Below are positions 26,551 to 35,348 of a stretch of DNA of 64,000 nucleotides, one piece after another. The notes under the pieces were generated by a model, which was not told the DNA's origin, made no database searches, and worked only from the letters and a program-made list of their open reading frames with translations. The stretch is from UBA11606 sp965243715. GTDB lineage: Bacteria; Actinomycetota; Acidimicrobiia; Acidimicrobiales; Aldehydirespiratoraceae. The stretch is from positions 868,001 through 932,000 of the forward strand of contig CBDEVU010000017.1 in the NCBI GenBank assembly GCA_965243715.1. Direction: 5' to 3'. Each line of letters starts with the position of its first letter. Position 1 is the first letter of the stretch. Made by a program: the position numbers and the translations under genes.

Positions 26551-27190
26551 CGGCTCGTATCTACGCGGCTTTGTCGTGACGTTTAAGAAACTTTTCGAGG
26601 AGCGTGTAACCGGCGACTATCGCGGGGGCAAGGCCAAGCTAGGCGCCCCCGATCAGAAGCGACCAAAGCCCGAGCGCTTGCACGGTCGCCATGTTCTCAA
26701 CCGTTACGAGGACGGCATGGAGAAGTGCATCGGGTGCGAGTTGTGCGCGGGCGTGTGCCCCGCCAAATGCATCTATGTGCGCGGGGCGGACAACGACCCC
26801 GACGAGCCGACCTCGCCCGGTGAGCGCTTCGGCTACGTCTATGAGATCAACTTCCTGCGCTGCATTCACTGTGATCTTTGTGTGGAAGCTTGTCCGACCC
26901 AAGCCATTACCGAGTCGAAGCTCTTCGAGTTCTCGTTCACCAACCGTCGCGATGCCATCTACACCAAGGATGAATTGCTGGTCGGCGACGACGGTAAGCC
27001 GCAAAAGATGCCGTGGGAAGACTGGCGCGAGGGTGAGGACGAACTGACCTCGGGTTGGATGCGAGCCACTTCGTCGTCGGGCGATCATCGTTACGAGGGC
27101 GTGGTCCATTGGGCGGGCGAACTGGGTTACGGCGTGCGTGCCCCCGAGACCGGTCAGGCAGGTCAAGACGCCGAGGGAAGTCGGCCATGA
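26543..27190 (+). CDS. nuoI: NADH-quinone oxidoreductase subunit I (operon 1)
   Basis: 215 residues, TYKY subunit with two [4Fe-4S] clusters (N6a, N6b): CIGCELCAGVCPAKC and CIHCDLCVEACP. The GTG start is supported by GGAGG about 8 nt upstream (inside the end of nuoH) and the family N-terminus YLRGFVVTFKKLF. The C-terminal tail is long and polar. Confidence 0.95.
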   Translation: MASGSYLRGFVVTFKKLFEERVTGDYRGGKAKLGAPDQKRPKPERLHGRHVLNRYEDGMEKCIGCELCAGVCPAKCIYVRGADNDPDEPTSPGERFGYVYEINFLRCIHCDLCVEACPTQAITESKLFEFSFTNRRDAIYTKDELLVGDDGKPQKMPWEDWREGEDELTSGWMRATSSSGDHRYEGVVHWAGELGYGVRAPETGQAGQDAEGSRP

Positions 27191-27807
27191 CTGAGTTCGT
27201 CATTTTTTGCTTCAGCGCGGCGATTATCTTGACCGGAGCGCTGGGCGTGGTTTTATCGAAGAATCCCGTTCACTCAGCGCTGTTTTTGATTCAGACGCTG
27301 ATGGGCGTGGCGGTGCTGTTTGTCGTTCAAGAGGCACATTTCCTCGCCGCGGTACAGGTCGTGGTTTACGCCGGTGCCATCGTCATTTTGTTTCTATTCG
27401 TAATCATGCTCTTGGGCGTCGACAAGGCCGAGGACTTGGGGGTCGAGCCCATCGCTGGGCAGAAGCCGGTCGCGGCGATCCTCGGAGCGGCCCTGCTGGC
27501 GGCCGGACTGGCAGTGGTGCTGGTCGCCGTCGACGGGGCCACCGGAAAAAGCAACTCCGGTGGTCAAGAATGGGCGCTCGACAATGGCTTCACCGACATC
27601 GAACGGTTCGGTCGAGTCCTGTTCAGCGACTACGTTCTGGCCTTCGAGATCACCGCCGCCCTGCTCACCATAGCGGTCATCGGTGCGGTGGTTCTCACCC
27701 GATCCCTCGTCGCGGCCGACCTGCTCGACGATCTTGAACCGGTGGGCACGGACTTGCCACCCCTGGCTCCGTTCGGGGCGAACGACGGCGATCGGACCGC
27801 CGAGTGA
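27187..27807 (+). CDS. nuoJ: NADH-quinone oxidoreductase subunit J (operon 1)
   Basis: 206 residues, five membrane helices, with the NuoJ hallmark VVYAGAIVILFLFVIMLLG that contains the pi-bulge helix of the proton path. ATG overlaps the nuoI stop by 4 nt. C-terminal tail is polar and acidic. Confidence 0.94.
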   Translation: MTEFVIFCFSAAIILTGALGVVLSKNPVHSALFLIQTLMGVAVLFVVQEAHFLAAVQVVVYAGAIVILFLFVIMLLGVDKAEDLGVEPIAGQKPVAAILGAALLAAGLAVVLVAVDGATGKSNSGGQEWALDNGFTDIERFGRVLFSDYVLAFEITAALLTIAVIGAVVLTRSLVAADLLDDLEPVGTDLPPLAPFGANDGDRTAE

Positions 27808-28124
27808 TGTTGGCTGCGGTGGAAGTCACGACCTCCTACTACCTCGGGCTTTCCGTCCTAGTGTTCTCGATCGGAGCTGTTGGCCTGCTCGTGCGGCACA
27901 ATCCGTTAGTGATGTTCATGTGCGTCGAGTTGATGCTCAACGCGGTCAACCTCTCCTTCGTGGCTTTTGGCGCGGACCTCAACGATGTCGGCGGCCAGAT
28001 TTCGGTGTTCTTTGTGCTGGTGGTGGCTGCCGTTGAGGTCGTTATCGGCCTGGCCTTGGTTGTCTCCATCAACCGTCGTTGGCCCGATGCCACCGCGGAC
28101 GATGTTTCGTTGCTGAGGGGTTGA
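27804..28124 (+). CDS. nuoK: NADH-quinone oxidoreductase subunit K (operon 1)
   Basis: 106 residues, three helices, with the conserved glutamate region FMCVELMLNAVNLSFVAFG and the second acidic helix VAAVEVVIGLALVV. GTG start overlaps the nuoJ stop (GTGA). Small antiporter-like MrpC-type subunit of the proton pump. Confidence 0.95.
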   Translation: MMLAAVEVTTSYYLGLSVLVFSIGAVGLLVRHNPLVMFMCVELMLNAVNLSFVAFGADLNDVGGQISVFFVLVVAAVEVVIGLALVVSINRRWPDATADDVSLLRG

Positions 28125-28126
28125 CG

Positions 28127-30421
28127 ATGCTCGAAGCGGCTTTTCTGATTCCGGCTTTCCCGCTGTTCGGCTTCCTCGCGATCCTCGTCTTCGGTCGCCG
28201 CCTCGGTGAACCTGGGGCTGGATGGTTGGCCACCGCCGCCATGGGAGGCTCGTTTGCATCCGCGGTGGTTGTGTTCATCGGCTTGCTCAACGAAGCGGCC
28301 CCCGAACGTCGCTATGTCCAAACCTTGTGGGAGTGGGTGCCAGCGGGTGACTTCTCCGTCGACGTTGGTTTCTTGGTCGATCCGCTGTCGGTCACGATGA
28401 CGTTGTTCATTACCGGCGTCGGTGCGCTCATTCACCTGTACTCGATCGGGTACATGCACGGCGACGAGAAGTTCTCGAACTTTTTTCTCTACCTGAACCT
28501 GTTCGCCTTCTCGATGTTGATGCTCGTCCTCGGCGACAACCTGCTCCTCACCTTCCTTGGTTGGGAAGGCGTGGGGGTGTGTTCGTACTTCTTGATCTCG
28601 TTCTGGTTTACCGAGGAGGCCAACGCCAGCGCGGGCAAGAAGGCGTTCATCACTAATCGCATCGGCGATTGGGGCTTCATGGTCGCCATGTTCTTACTGT
28701 TCACCACGATCGGTTCGATCCAGTACCTCGATATCTTCGGGCATGCCGGTACCCTCAACGAGAGCACCGCGACGGCGATTACGGTGCTGCTCTTCATCGG
28801 CGCGGTAGGCAAGTCGGCACAGTTTCCGCTCTATCTGTGGCTGCCCGATGCGATGGCGGGTCCGACTCCCGTTTCCGCCCTGATCCACGCGGCCACGATG
28901 GTCACCTCTGGGGTTTACCTCCTCACTCGAGTCAACCCGATCATCGCCGAGTCCGCGGGGTGGGCCACTGGTCTAGTGGCGTGGGTTGGCGTGGGAACGG
29001 CCCTGTTTGCCGCCACGATCGCGGTGGCCCAAAACGACATCAAGAAGGTTCTCGCCTACTCGACGGTGAGCCAACTCGGCTACATGTTCCTCGCCGTGGG
29101 CACGGGGGCGTACGTGGCGGCCATCTTCCACATGATCACCCACGCCTTCTTCAAGGCGCTTTTGTTCCTCGGGTCGGGTTCGGTCATTCACGGCATGGAC
29201 CACGACCAAGACATGCGCCACTACGGCGGTTTGCGAAAGCTCATGCCGATCACCTCGGCTACGTTCATCGTTGGCTGGCTAGCCATCGCCGGGGTTCCGC
29301 CGTTCTCGGGTTTTTGGTCCAAGGACGAGATCTTGGCTTACGCCTACGAGGCCAACAAGTTCATGTGGGTGCTCGGCCTCATCACCGCGATCCTCACCGC
29401 CTTCTACATGAGCCGTCAGGTTTTTATGACTTTCTTCGGCGAGTACCGGTACGCCGACGTTCGCCCCGAAGAAATCCAGTCGGTCTGGGAGGGTCGGGTG
29501 GCCGCCGCGCAGGAATCGCTCACCGTGGCCGAGGGCGGTGTCGGCACCGCCGAAGAAGTAGCGGCCAAAGCCACCGAGAAACTGGCCAAGGCAGCAGAAA
29601 AGTTCGCTCAGCGCGAAGCGGAACTGGCCGCGGTTGATCAAGCCAATCCCAAAGCTGTCGATAGGGCCACCAGAAATCTCGATCGGGCACAGGAAGCCGT
29701 AGCCAAGGCCCAAGCCACTGTCGATGAGTTGGCGCGGGCTGTCCAAGCCGCTCGCCTGGCCGTAGTCGCGGCCGTCGCCAACGCAGAAACCGTCAGAGCG
29801 GCCGCCCGGGCTCCGGGCCGCGACACATCGACGATCGACGAAGCCGACCTGCCCGCGGTTGTCAAGGCGCGTCGTGAGTATCACCCACACGAGTCGCCGT
29901 GGCCGATGACCGTGCCTCTCGTGTTGCTCGCCGGAGCGGCCGTCGTCGCGGGCGTCATCAATCTTCCGTTCAGCCCCGACTTTCACTATCTCGGCCATTG
30001 GCTGGAGCCCTCGTTGTTCCACAATGAAGCCCACCTCAATTCCGGTGGGGGTACCCTCTGGATCCTCGCCATCATTGCTGTCGCCGGTGGGATGGTCGGT
30101 ATCGCGGCGGCGGTCGCGATATATGTGAAGGGGCGGATCCCCGCGTCGGTTGTCGAGTGGCCGATCCTCGAACAGGGTTGGCGCTACGACGAGTCCGTTT
30201 CGAGTTTCATGGGCGGTCCCGGTCGCAAACTGTTTGACGGCTTGGCCTGGTTCGACGCGACCATCATTGACGGCACTGTCAACGGCGTCGGCCGGACGGT
30301 TCGTGCCGTCTCGGCGAGGATGCGCTCGATGCAGTCTGGTCTGGTCCGTTCCTACGCGGTGTTCGTAGTGGTGGGTGCGGTAGGCCTCATGGCCTGGTTC
30401 CTCGTGAGGACGTCGTTTTAA
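28127..30421 (+). CDS. nuoL: NADH-quinone oxidoreductase subunit L with a coiled-coil insertion (operon 1)
   Basis: 764 residues, distal antiporter-like proton-pump subunit with the lateral helix at its C-terminus. Core motifs: LLTFLGWEGVGVCSYFLI, AMAGPTPVSALIHAATMV, and NDIKKVLAYSTVSQLGYM. Between the helix ending FMTFFGEYR (about residue 440) and YHPHESPWPM (about 585) lies an Ala/Glu/Lys-rich segment of roughly 130 residues with heptad-like periodicity, where other NuoL proteins have a short loop. This accounts for most of the excess over the usual 610-650 residues. ATG is 2 nt after the nuoK stop. Confidence 0.95.
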   Translation: MLEAAFLIPAFPLFGFLAILVFGRRLGEPGAGWLATAAMGGSFASAVVVFIGLLNEAAPERRYVQTLWEWVPAGDFSVDVGFLVDPLSVTMTLFITGVGALIHLYSIGYMHGDEKFSNFFLYLNLFAFSMLMLVLGDNLLLTFLGWEGVGVCSYFLISFWFTEEANASAGKKAFITNRIGDWGFMVAMFLLFTTIGSIQYLDIFGHAGTLNESTATAITVLLFIGAVGKSAQFPLYLWLPDAMAGPTPVSALIHAATMVTSGVYLLTRVNPIIAESAGWATGLVAWVGVGTALFAATIAVAQNDIKKVLAYSTVSQLGYMFLAVGTGAYVAAIFHMITHAFFKALLFLGSGSVIHGMDHDQDMRHYGGLRKLMPITSATFIVGWLAIAGVPPFSGFWSKDEILAYAYEANKFMWVLGLITAILTAFYMSRQVFMTFFGEYRYADVRPEEIQSVWEGRVAAAQESLTVAEGGVGTAEEVAAKATEKLAKAAEKFAQREAELAAVDQANPKAVDRATRNLDRAQEAVAKAQATVDELARAVQAARLAVVAAVANAETVRAAARAPGRDTSTIDEADLPAVVKARREYHPHESPWPMTVPLVLLAGAAVVAGVINLPFSPDFHYLGHWLEPSLFHNEAHLNSGGGTLWILAIIAVAGGMVGIAAAVAIYVKGRIPASVVEWPILEQGWRYDESVSSFMGGPGRKLFDGLAWFDATIIDGTVNGVGRTVRAVSARMRSMQSGLVRSYAVFVVVGAVGLMAWFLVRTSF

Positions 30422-32037
30422 TGCCATCCTTGATCGCCGCGGCGTCGGCTACCTCTTCGTTTCCTGTCCTCAGCGCCTTGATCGTTGTCCCGATGCTCGG
30501 CGCGCTGATCTTGTTGCTCCTACCCAACAATCGAGACGAGTACTTCAAGCAGATCGCCTTCCTCGTGAGCGCGGGCGCGGGAGCTATGGCGGCCTGGGTC
30601 ATGGTCGAGTTCGACCAGGCGCGCGCCGCGGAGTTTCAGTTCGTCGATCACGCCACGTGGATCGAAAGCCTCGGCATCTCGTGGAGCCTGGGGATTGACG
30701 GGATCTCGCTGTGGCTGGTTGTCCTGACCGGTGCCCTGTTCCCGATCACCATCCTGGCGATCAAGGCCGAGCACACGCCGAAGGCCTACTACGCCTGGCT
30801 GCTCGTGTTGCAGTCAGGGTGCATGGGCGTTTTTTTAGCCCTCGACCTCTTCGCCTTTTTCGTGTTTTTCGAGATCGTGCTGGTGCCCATGTACTTCCTC
30901 ATTGGGCAGTGGGGCCACGGCGAGCGCGCCTACGCAGCGACCAAGTTCTTCATCTACACCATGTTCGGTTCGGCCTTGATGCTGGTTGGAATCCTTGCCA
31001 CGGCGTTCCTCACCGCCGCCGAAACGGGCGGCCCAGTCACCTTCGACCTTATAATGTTGGCCGAGACCCAAGCGCTAGCCCCCACCACCGCCCGATGGAT
31101 CTTCTTGTCGTTCGCGCTTGCCTTCGCGGTGAAGGTTCCGCTTTTCCCCGTCCATACATGGTTGCCCGACGCGCACACCAACGCACCCACCGCGGGATCA
31201 GTCATCTTGGCCGGCATCATGCTCAAGCTCGGAACCTACGGCTTTCTCCGCTTCGGCATCTACCTGTTCCCTGAAGCCGCCGTGTACTTCGCCCCGATGC
31301 TTGTCGGTCTCGGCACCGTCGGCATTATCTACGGAGCGGTCGCGGCAACAATGCAAGGCGACCTCAAACGACTCGTTGCTTACTCGTCGGTAGCTCACCT
31401 CGGATTCATCGTGATCGGCATCTTCGCGTTGAACACCGAGGGCTTGGAGGGGGGCATCTTGCAGATGGTCAACCACGGGGTCTCGACGGGTGCGTTGTTC
31501 TTACTCGTCGCCATGATCTACGAACGCCGTCACACTCGGCAAATCTCCGAACTCGGCGGGCTGCAAAAACCAGCTCCGATCCTGGCTGGCGTGTTCATGG
31601 TCGTGATGCTTTCGTCGATCGGGTTGCCCGGTCTCAATGGCTTCGTCGGAGAGTTCTTAACCCTTCTCGGCGCTTTTGCGGCCTACCGTTGGTGGGCTAT
31701 TGTTGCCGCAAGCGGGGTGATTATCGCCGCGTTGTATCTCCTGTGGGCTTACCAGCGGGTCTTTCACGGCCCCGCCGAAGGCGACAACGCCACCATGAAG
31801 GACCTCACGTTAGCCGAGGGCTTTACCTTGCTGCCGTTCCTAGCAGCCATAGTGTTCATGGGGATCTACCCGAAGCCGGTCATCGAACGTATAGAGCCCG
31901 CCGTCGATGCCCTGATCGAGCACGTCGAAACGCACGTCGATCACTTCAACGAGCCCACCGCCAACCTCTTGCCCGCTTTTCAGGCCGAAGATCTGGTCGA
32001 CTTCGAGTCCGACGCTGACCACGAGGGAGGCGAGTAA
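30421..32037 (+). CDS. nuoM: NADH-quinone oxidoreductase subunit M (operon 1)
   Basis: 538 residues, antiporter-like proton-pump subunit. Conserved FFEIVLVPMYFLIGQWG with the helix-5 glutamate, VKVPLFPVHTWLPDAHTNAPTAGS with the central lysine region, and GDLKRLVAYSSVAHLGF. The start overlaps the nuoL stop by one base. This copy is intact, unlike the operon-2 nuoM. Confidence 0.96.
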   Translation: MPSLIAAASATSSFPVLSALIVVPMLGALILLLLPNNRDEYFKQIAFLVSAGAGAMAAWVMVEFDQARAAEFQFVDHATWIESLGISWSLGIDGISLWLVVLTGALFPITILAIKAEHTPKAYYAWLLVLQSGCMGVFLALDLFAFFVFFEIVLVPMYFLIGQWGHGERAYAATKFFIYTMFGSALMLVGILATAFLTAAETGGPVTFDLIMLAETQALAPTTARWIFLSFALAFAVKVPLFPVHTWLPDAHTNAPTAGSVILAGIMLKLGTYGFLRFGIYLFPEAAVYFAPMLVGLGTVGIIYGAVAATMQGDLKRLVAYSSVAHLGFIVIGIFALNTEGLEGGILQMVNHGVSTGALFLLVAMIYERRHTRQISELGGLQKPAPILAGVFMVVMLSSIGLPGLNGFVGEFLTLLGAFAAYRWWAIVAASGVIIAALYLLWAYQRVFHGPAEGDNATMKDLTLAEGFTLLPFLAAIVFMGIYPKPVIERIEPAVDALIEHVETHVDHFNEPTANLLPAFQAEDLVDFESDADHEGGE

Positions 32038-33689
32038 TGCCCCCTCTGAGCGCCGCTCCCGTTGTTGTCCCCGACATTGTTTGGGCTGGCACGCGGCCCC
32101 TAGCCATCCTCGCCATTGGTGCCCTATTGCTGGTGATGTTGCGCTCCGTAGTAAAGGCGCTTCCGGAACGAACCGAGGCCATCGCGGTGCCGCTCATCGG
32201 TCCGATCACGGTGGTGGCCGCGTGGATCGCCGGTGGTTACGCCGGAACAAACGGGTCATTCGTCGGCTTGGTCGTGGTGATGGCGCTGTCGGCCGGGTTG
32301 GTGAAACGACTGGACCTAGGCCTTGACGCTGCGCTCACCGCCGGGATTGGCCTGACCTCGCTCGCCGCCACCTGGGGCTTGTGGAACGACCGTATCGGTC
32401 CCGAAGGCCCGTTCGGCGCGATCGGCAACCAATTCGGGGTCGATGGATTCTCGCTGGCCTTCACCGCCATGATCGCCGCGTCGGTCGTTCTAGTGGCTTT
32501 CCTGCTCGACGACTATCTGTGCCGAGAAGGCATCGACGGGGTCGAGATGTATGTCTTGATGCTTCTCTCCGCCTCCGGTGGCGTGGTGATGGCAGGGGCC
32601 AACGACCTCATCGTGTTGTTCCTCGGCCTAGAAACCTTGTCGATTGCCGCTTACGTGATGGCGGCCATGCACCTGCGCCGGAGCGAATCGCAAGAAGCGG
32701 GGCTCAAGTACTTCGTGCTGGGGGCTTTCGCCTCGGCCTTTTTGCTCTACGGCATTGCCTTCACCTACGGGGCCACGGGCTCCACCAACCTCATTGCGAT
32801 CCGCGATTTTCTCGCCGACCACGCCCTAGTCGACAACGGGTTGCTCATGGCTGGTTTCGCCCTGCTACTGGTTGGTTTCGGCTTCAAGGTGGCCGCAGTC
32901 CCGTTCCATGCGTGGACGCCTGACGTCTACCAAGGCGCCCCCACCCCAGTCGTGGCGTTCATGGCGTCGGCGGTCAAGGCAGCCGGTTTCGCCGCTCTGG
33001 TTCGGGTATTCATGGTCACCCTCGGGAGCCATGCCGCGGATTGGCAACCCGCCGTTTACGCACTCGCCTTGTTGACCCTCGTTATTGGCTCGTTCCTCGC
33101 TATTGTGCAGCGCGACGTCAAGCGAATGCTGGCGTACTCCTCGATCAGCCACGCGGGGTTTATTTTGGTGGGGGTCCAAGCGGCGAGCGAGGCGGGCGTG
33201 ACCGCAGTGGTGTTCTACTCCACTGCCTACACCTTTTTGGTTATCGGGAGCTTCGGCGTGTTGTCGGTGGTGTCTGGCGAGGGTGATCGAGCCACTAACC
33301 TTGACGATCTCAATGGCCTCGCCCGTCGTCGGCCCAGTCTGGCTTTAGCCATGACAATCTTCTTACTCGCCCAAGCGGGCGTGCCGCTCACAACCGGTTT
33401 CGTGGCCAAGTTTCAGGTCATCGGCGCGGCGGTGGAGGCTCGCTCGTTCTGGTTGGCGATTATCGCGATGGCTACCGCGGTTGTTTCGGCCTTTCTCTAC
33501 CTGCGGATCGTCTTGGCCATGTATTTGGGGACCGCCGACGTCAACGCCCCGGCTATCGCGGTACCGAAAGCGGCGGGCCTGACCATCGCCATTGCCTTAC
33601 TTATCACAATCGGCTTCGGCATCTTCCCCGGCGAACTGGATAATTTTGCTCGTGACGCGGTGCCCGCGCTCCTCGCGGCGACCAACTAG
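32037..33689 (+). CDS. nuoN: NADH-quinone oxidoreductase subunit N (operon 1)
   Basis: 550 residues, third antiporter-like subunit. Conserved LIVLFLGLETLSIAAYVMAA, FKVAAVPFHAWTPDVYQGAPTP and DVKRMLAYSSISHAGF. Last gene of operon 1; a hairpin followed by a T-rich stretch lies about 100 nt downstream. Confidence 0.96.
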   Translation: MPPLSAAPVVVPDIVWAGTRPLAILAIGALLLVMLRSVVKALPERTEAIAVPLIGPITVVAAWIAGGYAGTNGSFVGLVVVMALSAGLVKRLDLGLDAALTAGIGLTSLAATWGLWNDRIGPEGPFGAIGNQFGVDGFSLAFTAMIAASVVLVAFLLDDYLCREGIDGVEMYVLMLLSASGGVVMAGANDLIVLFLGLETLSIAAYVMAAMHLRRSESQEAGLKYFVLGAFASAFLLYGIAFTYGATGSTNLIAIRDFLADHALVDNGLLMAGFALLLVGFGFKVAAVPFHAWTPDVYQGAPTPVVAFMASAVKAAGFAALVRVFMVTLGSHAADWQPAVYALALLTLVIGSFLAIVQRDVKRMLAYSSISHAGFILVGVQAASEAGVTAVVFYSTAYTFLVIGSFGVLSVVSGEGDRATNLDDLNGLARRRPSLALAMTIFLLAQAGVPLTTGFVAKFQVIGAAVEARSFWLAIIAMATAVVSAFLYLRIVLAMYLGTADVNAPAIAVPKAAGLTIAIALLITIGFGIFPGELDNFARDAVPALLAATN

Positions 33690-33789
33690 TCATGTCGTTT
33701 GGCGCCATAGTCAGGGCGCGGTGGGGAATCCGCGAGGAAATCGACTCGAATCTCGGTGATGTTGCCCCTACGGGGATAGCCTCACCGGG

Positions 33790-33820
33790 CGGGGAAGTAC
33801 CTATTCCCCGGCTTTGTTAT
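33790..33820 (+). terminator. Rho-independent terminator after nuo operon 1
   Basis: CGGGGAA (33790-33796), a 7-nt loop, and TTCCCCG (33804-33810) form a perfect 7-bp stem followed by GCTTTGTTAT. It lies in the only sizeable gap (162 nt) between the two nuo operons. Confidence 0.6.
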
Positions 33821-33843
33821 ACCCAAAGCTCGCCGAGTAGGCT
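33814..33843 (+). promoter_or_regulatory. Possible promoter of nuo operon 2
   Basis: TTGTTA (33814-33819), an 18-nt spacer and TAGGCT (33838-33843), 8 nt before the GTG of nuoA2. There is no Shine-Dalgarno sequence in front of that GTG, consistent with a leaderless or short-leader transcript. It overlaps the tail of the terminator, so operon 2 could be controlled separately from operon 1. Confidence 0.4.
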
Positions 33844-33851
33844 TTCCCAAC

Positions 33852-34217
33852 GTGTCGGATTTTCTCCGTAGCTATCTTACTGTCGGCATCTTCGGATTGG
33901 TCGGCGTTGCCCTAGTCGGGGCGCTCCTCGGCCTCGGGCGACTTTTGCGACCCTCGAACCCCACTGTGGCCAAGCTTGAGGCCTACGAATCCGGGGTTGA
34001 TCCCACCGGCGATATGTGGTCTCAGGCCAACATTCGCTACTACATTTTTGCCCTGCTCTTCGTCATGTTCGACGTTGAAGCAGTGTTCATCTTCCCTTGG
34101 GCGACTCGCCTCGAGAGCTACGCGATCTTTGGCTTGGTCGAGATGGCGATTTTCATCTTTATCCTCTTGCTGGGTCTGATCTACGCGTGGCGTAAGGGAG
34201 TGCTCAAGTGGGCCTAG
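33852..34217 (+). CDS. nuoA: Complex I subunit A (operon 2)
   Basis: 121 residues, three helices, NuoA family: AYESGVDPTGDMWSQANIRYYIFALLFVMFDVEAVFIFPWA. The usual cysteine of the YECG loop is Ser here (YESG), whereas operon 1 keeps Cys; this is a recurrent difference among NuoA families. First gene of an 11-gene operon A-B-C-D-H-I-J-K-L-M-N. Confidence 0.94.
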   Translation: MSDFLRSYLTVGIFGLVGVALVGALLGLGRLLRPSNPTVAKLEAYESGVDPTGDMWSQANIRYYIFALLFVMFDVEAVFIFPWATRLESYAIFGLVEMAIFIFILLLGLIYAWRKGVLKWA

Positions 34218-34708
34218 TCGAGTCGGGGAAGATCCCCCAGTCGCTCACTTCGCTGCTCAACATGAGCCGCAAGTACTCCCTCTGGGTGTACCAGTGGGGG
34301 CTGGCTTGTTGCGCGATCGAAATGGGAGCTGCCTTCGCCTCGCCTCGTTACGACGTGATGCGCTTGGGCGTTATTCCGCTGCCCGCCAGCCCTCGTCAGG
34401 CCGACCTCATCGTGGTATCGGGCACTGTCACCGACAAGATGGTGCCGTCGGTGAAGCGTCTCTACGAACAGATGCCCGAGCCGAAGTATGTGATCTCCAT
34501 GGGTTCGTGCGCCAACTGCGGCGGGCCGTACTGGGATTCTTACTCCGTCACCAAAGGGGTCGATCAGATCATTCCGGTCGACGTCTACGTGCCGGGCTGT
34601 CCCCCGCGCCCCGAAGCGCTCTTGGAGGGCATCGTGTTGCTGCAGGAGCGAATTCAGAACGAAGACATGGCCAAGCGTTGGAAGGGTGAGCCGGTTGTCA
34701 TCGACTGA
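34208..34708 (+). CDS. nuoB: Complex I subunit B (operon 2)
   Basis: 166 residues with all cluster N2 ligands: tandem cysteines in WGLACCAIEMGA, GSCANCGGPYW and YVPGCPPRPEALL. GTG start overlaps nuoA2 by 10 nt. Overlaps nuoC2 by about 23 nt if the GTG start of that gene is right. Confidence 0.95.
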   Translation: MGLVESGKIPQSLTSLLNMSRKYSLWVYQWGLACCAIEMGAAFASPRYDVMRLGVIPLPASPRQADLIVVSGTVTDKMVPSVKRLYEQMPEPKYVISMGSCANCGGPYWDSYSVTKGVDQIIPVDVYVPGCPPRPEALLEGIVLLQERIQNEDMAKRWKGEPVVID

Positions 34709-35348
34709 CCCATCCGAAACCGATCCCAGGCGCGACGATCTACTGGCTCGCCTTGGCGCCCATCTCGGCGAGGGCCTAGTCGACTCTCATCTCGTTCCAG
34801 ACCAAGACCTCACTATCCGAGTCGCCCGCGATGCGTGGCTGACGGTGGCTGAGTTTTTGTCGACCGGACTCGGCTTTGGCTATTTCAACTTCTTGTCCGG
34901 TATCGACTGGCTGCCGTCGCCGTTCGGCCGCGATATGGACGCCCAAGTCGATCTCGAACTCGGCCACGACGAAGCATCTGCCATCGACTCCACGATCGAG
35001 ACGGGAGTGGCCGGGGGCGACACCCGCTTTCAGGTGTTCGCTCGGGTCAACGATATCGTTAATGGTCTCGGGGTTACCGTGAAGGTCGACCTTCCCGAAA
35101 GCGACCTCCGCGTGGACACTTGGTCTGGGGTGTATCCGGGAGCCAACTGGCATGAGCGGGAGTGCTGGGAGATGTACGGCATCGACTTCTCTGGGCATCC
35201 CGGCTTGCGCCACATCTATCTCCCCAGCGGTTTCGAGGGCAACCCTCTGCGCAAGGATTACCCGCTGCTGGCTCGGCGCCTGAAGCCGTGGCCCGGCATT
35301 GTCGACGTTGAACAGATGCCCGGCGATGACGAAGGGGCTAGGTCGTGA
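34686..35348 (+). CDS. nuoC: Complex I subunit C (operon 2)
   Basis: 220 residues, 30-kDa family, with WSGVYPGANWHERECWEMYGIDFSGHP-type signature region (about 140-170) and LRHIYLPSGFEGNPLRKDYPL. The start is uncertain: GTG at 34686 overlaps nuoB2, and a TTG at 34695 has GAAGGGTGAG in front of it. About 60 residues longer than the operon-1 protein, mainly at the N-terminus and the C-terminal tail. Confidence 0.92.
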   Translation: MSRLSSTDPSETDPRRDDLLARLGAHLGEGLVDSHLVPDQDLTIRVARDAWLTVAEFLSTGLGFGYFNFLSGIDWLPSPFGRDMDAQVDLELGHDEASAIDSTIETGVAGGDTRFQVFARVNDIVNGLGVTVKVDLPESDLRVDTWSGVYPGANWHERECWEMYGIDFSGHPGLRHIYLPSGFEGNPLRKDYPLLARRLKPWPGIVDVEQMPGDDEGARS

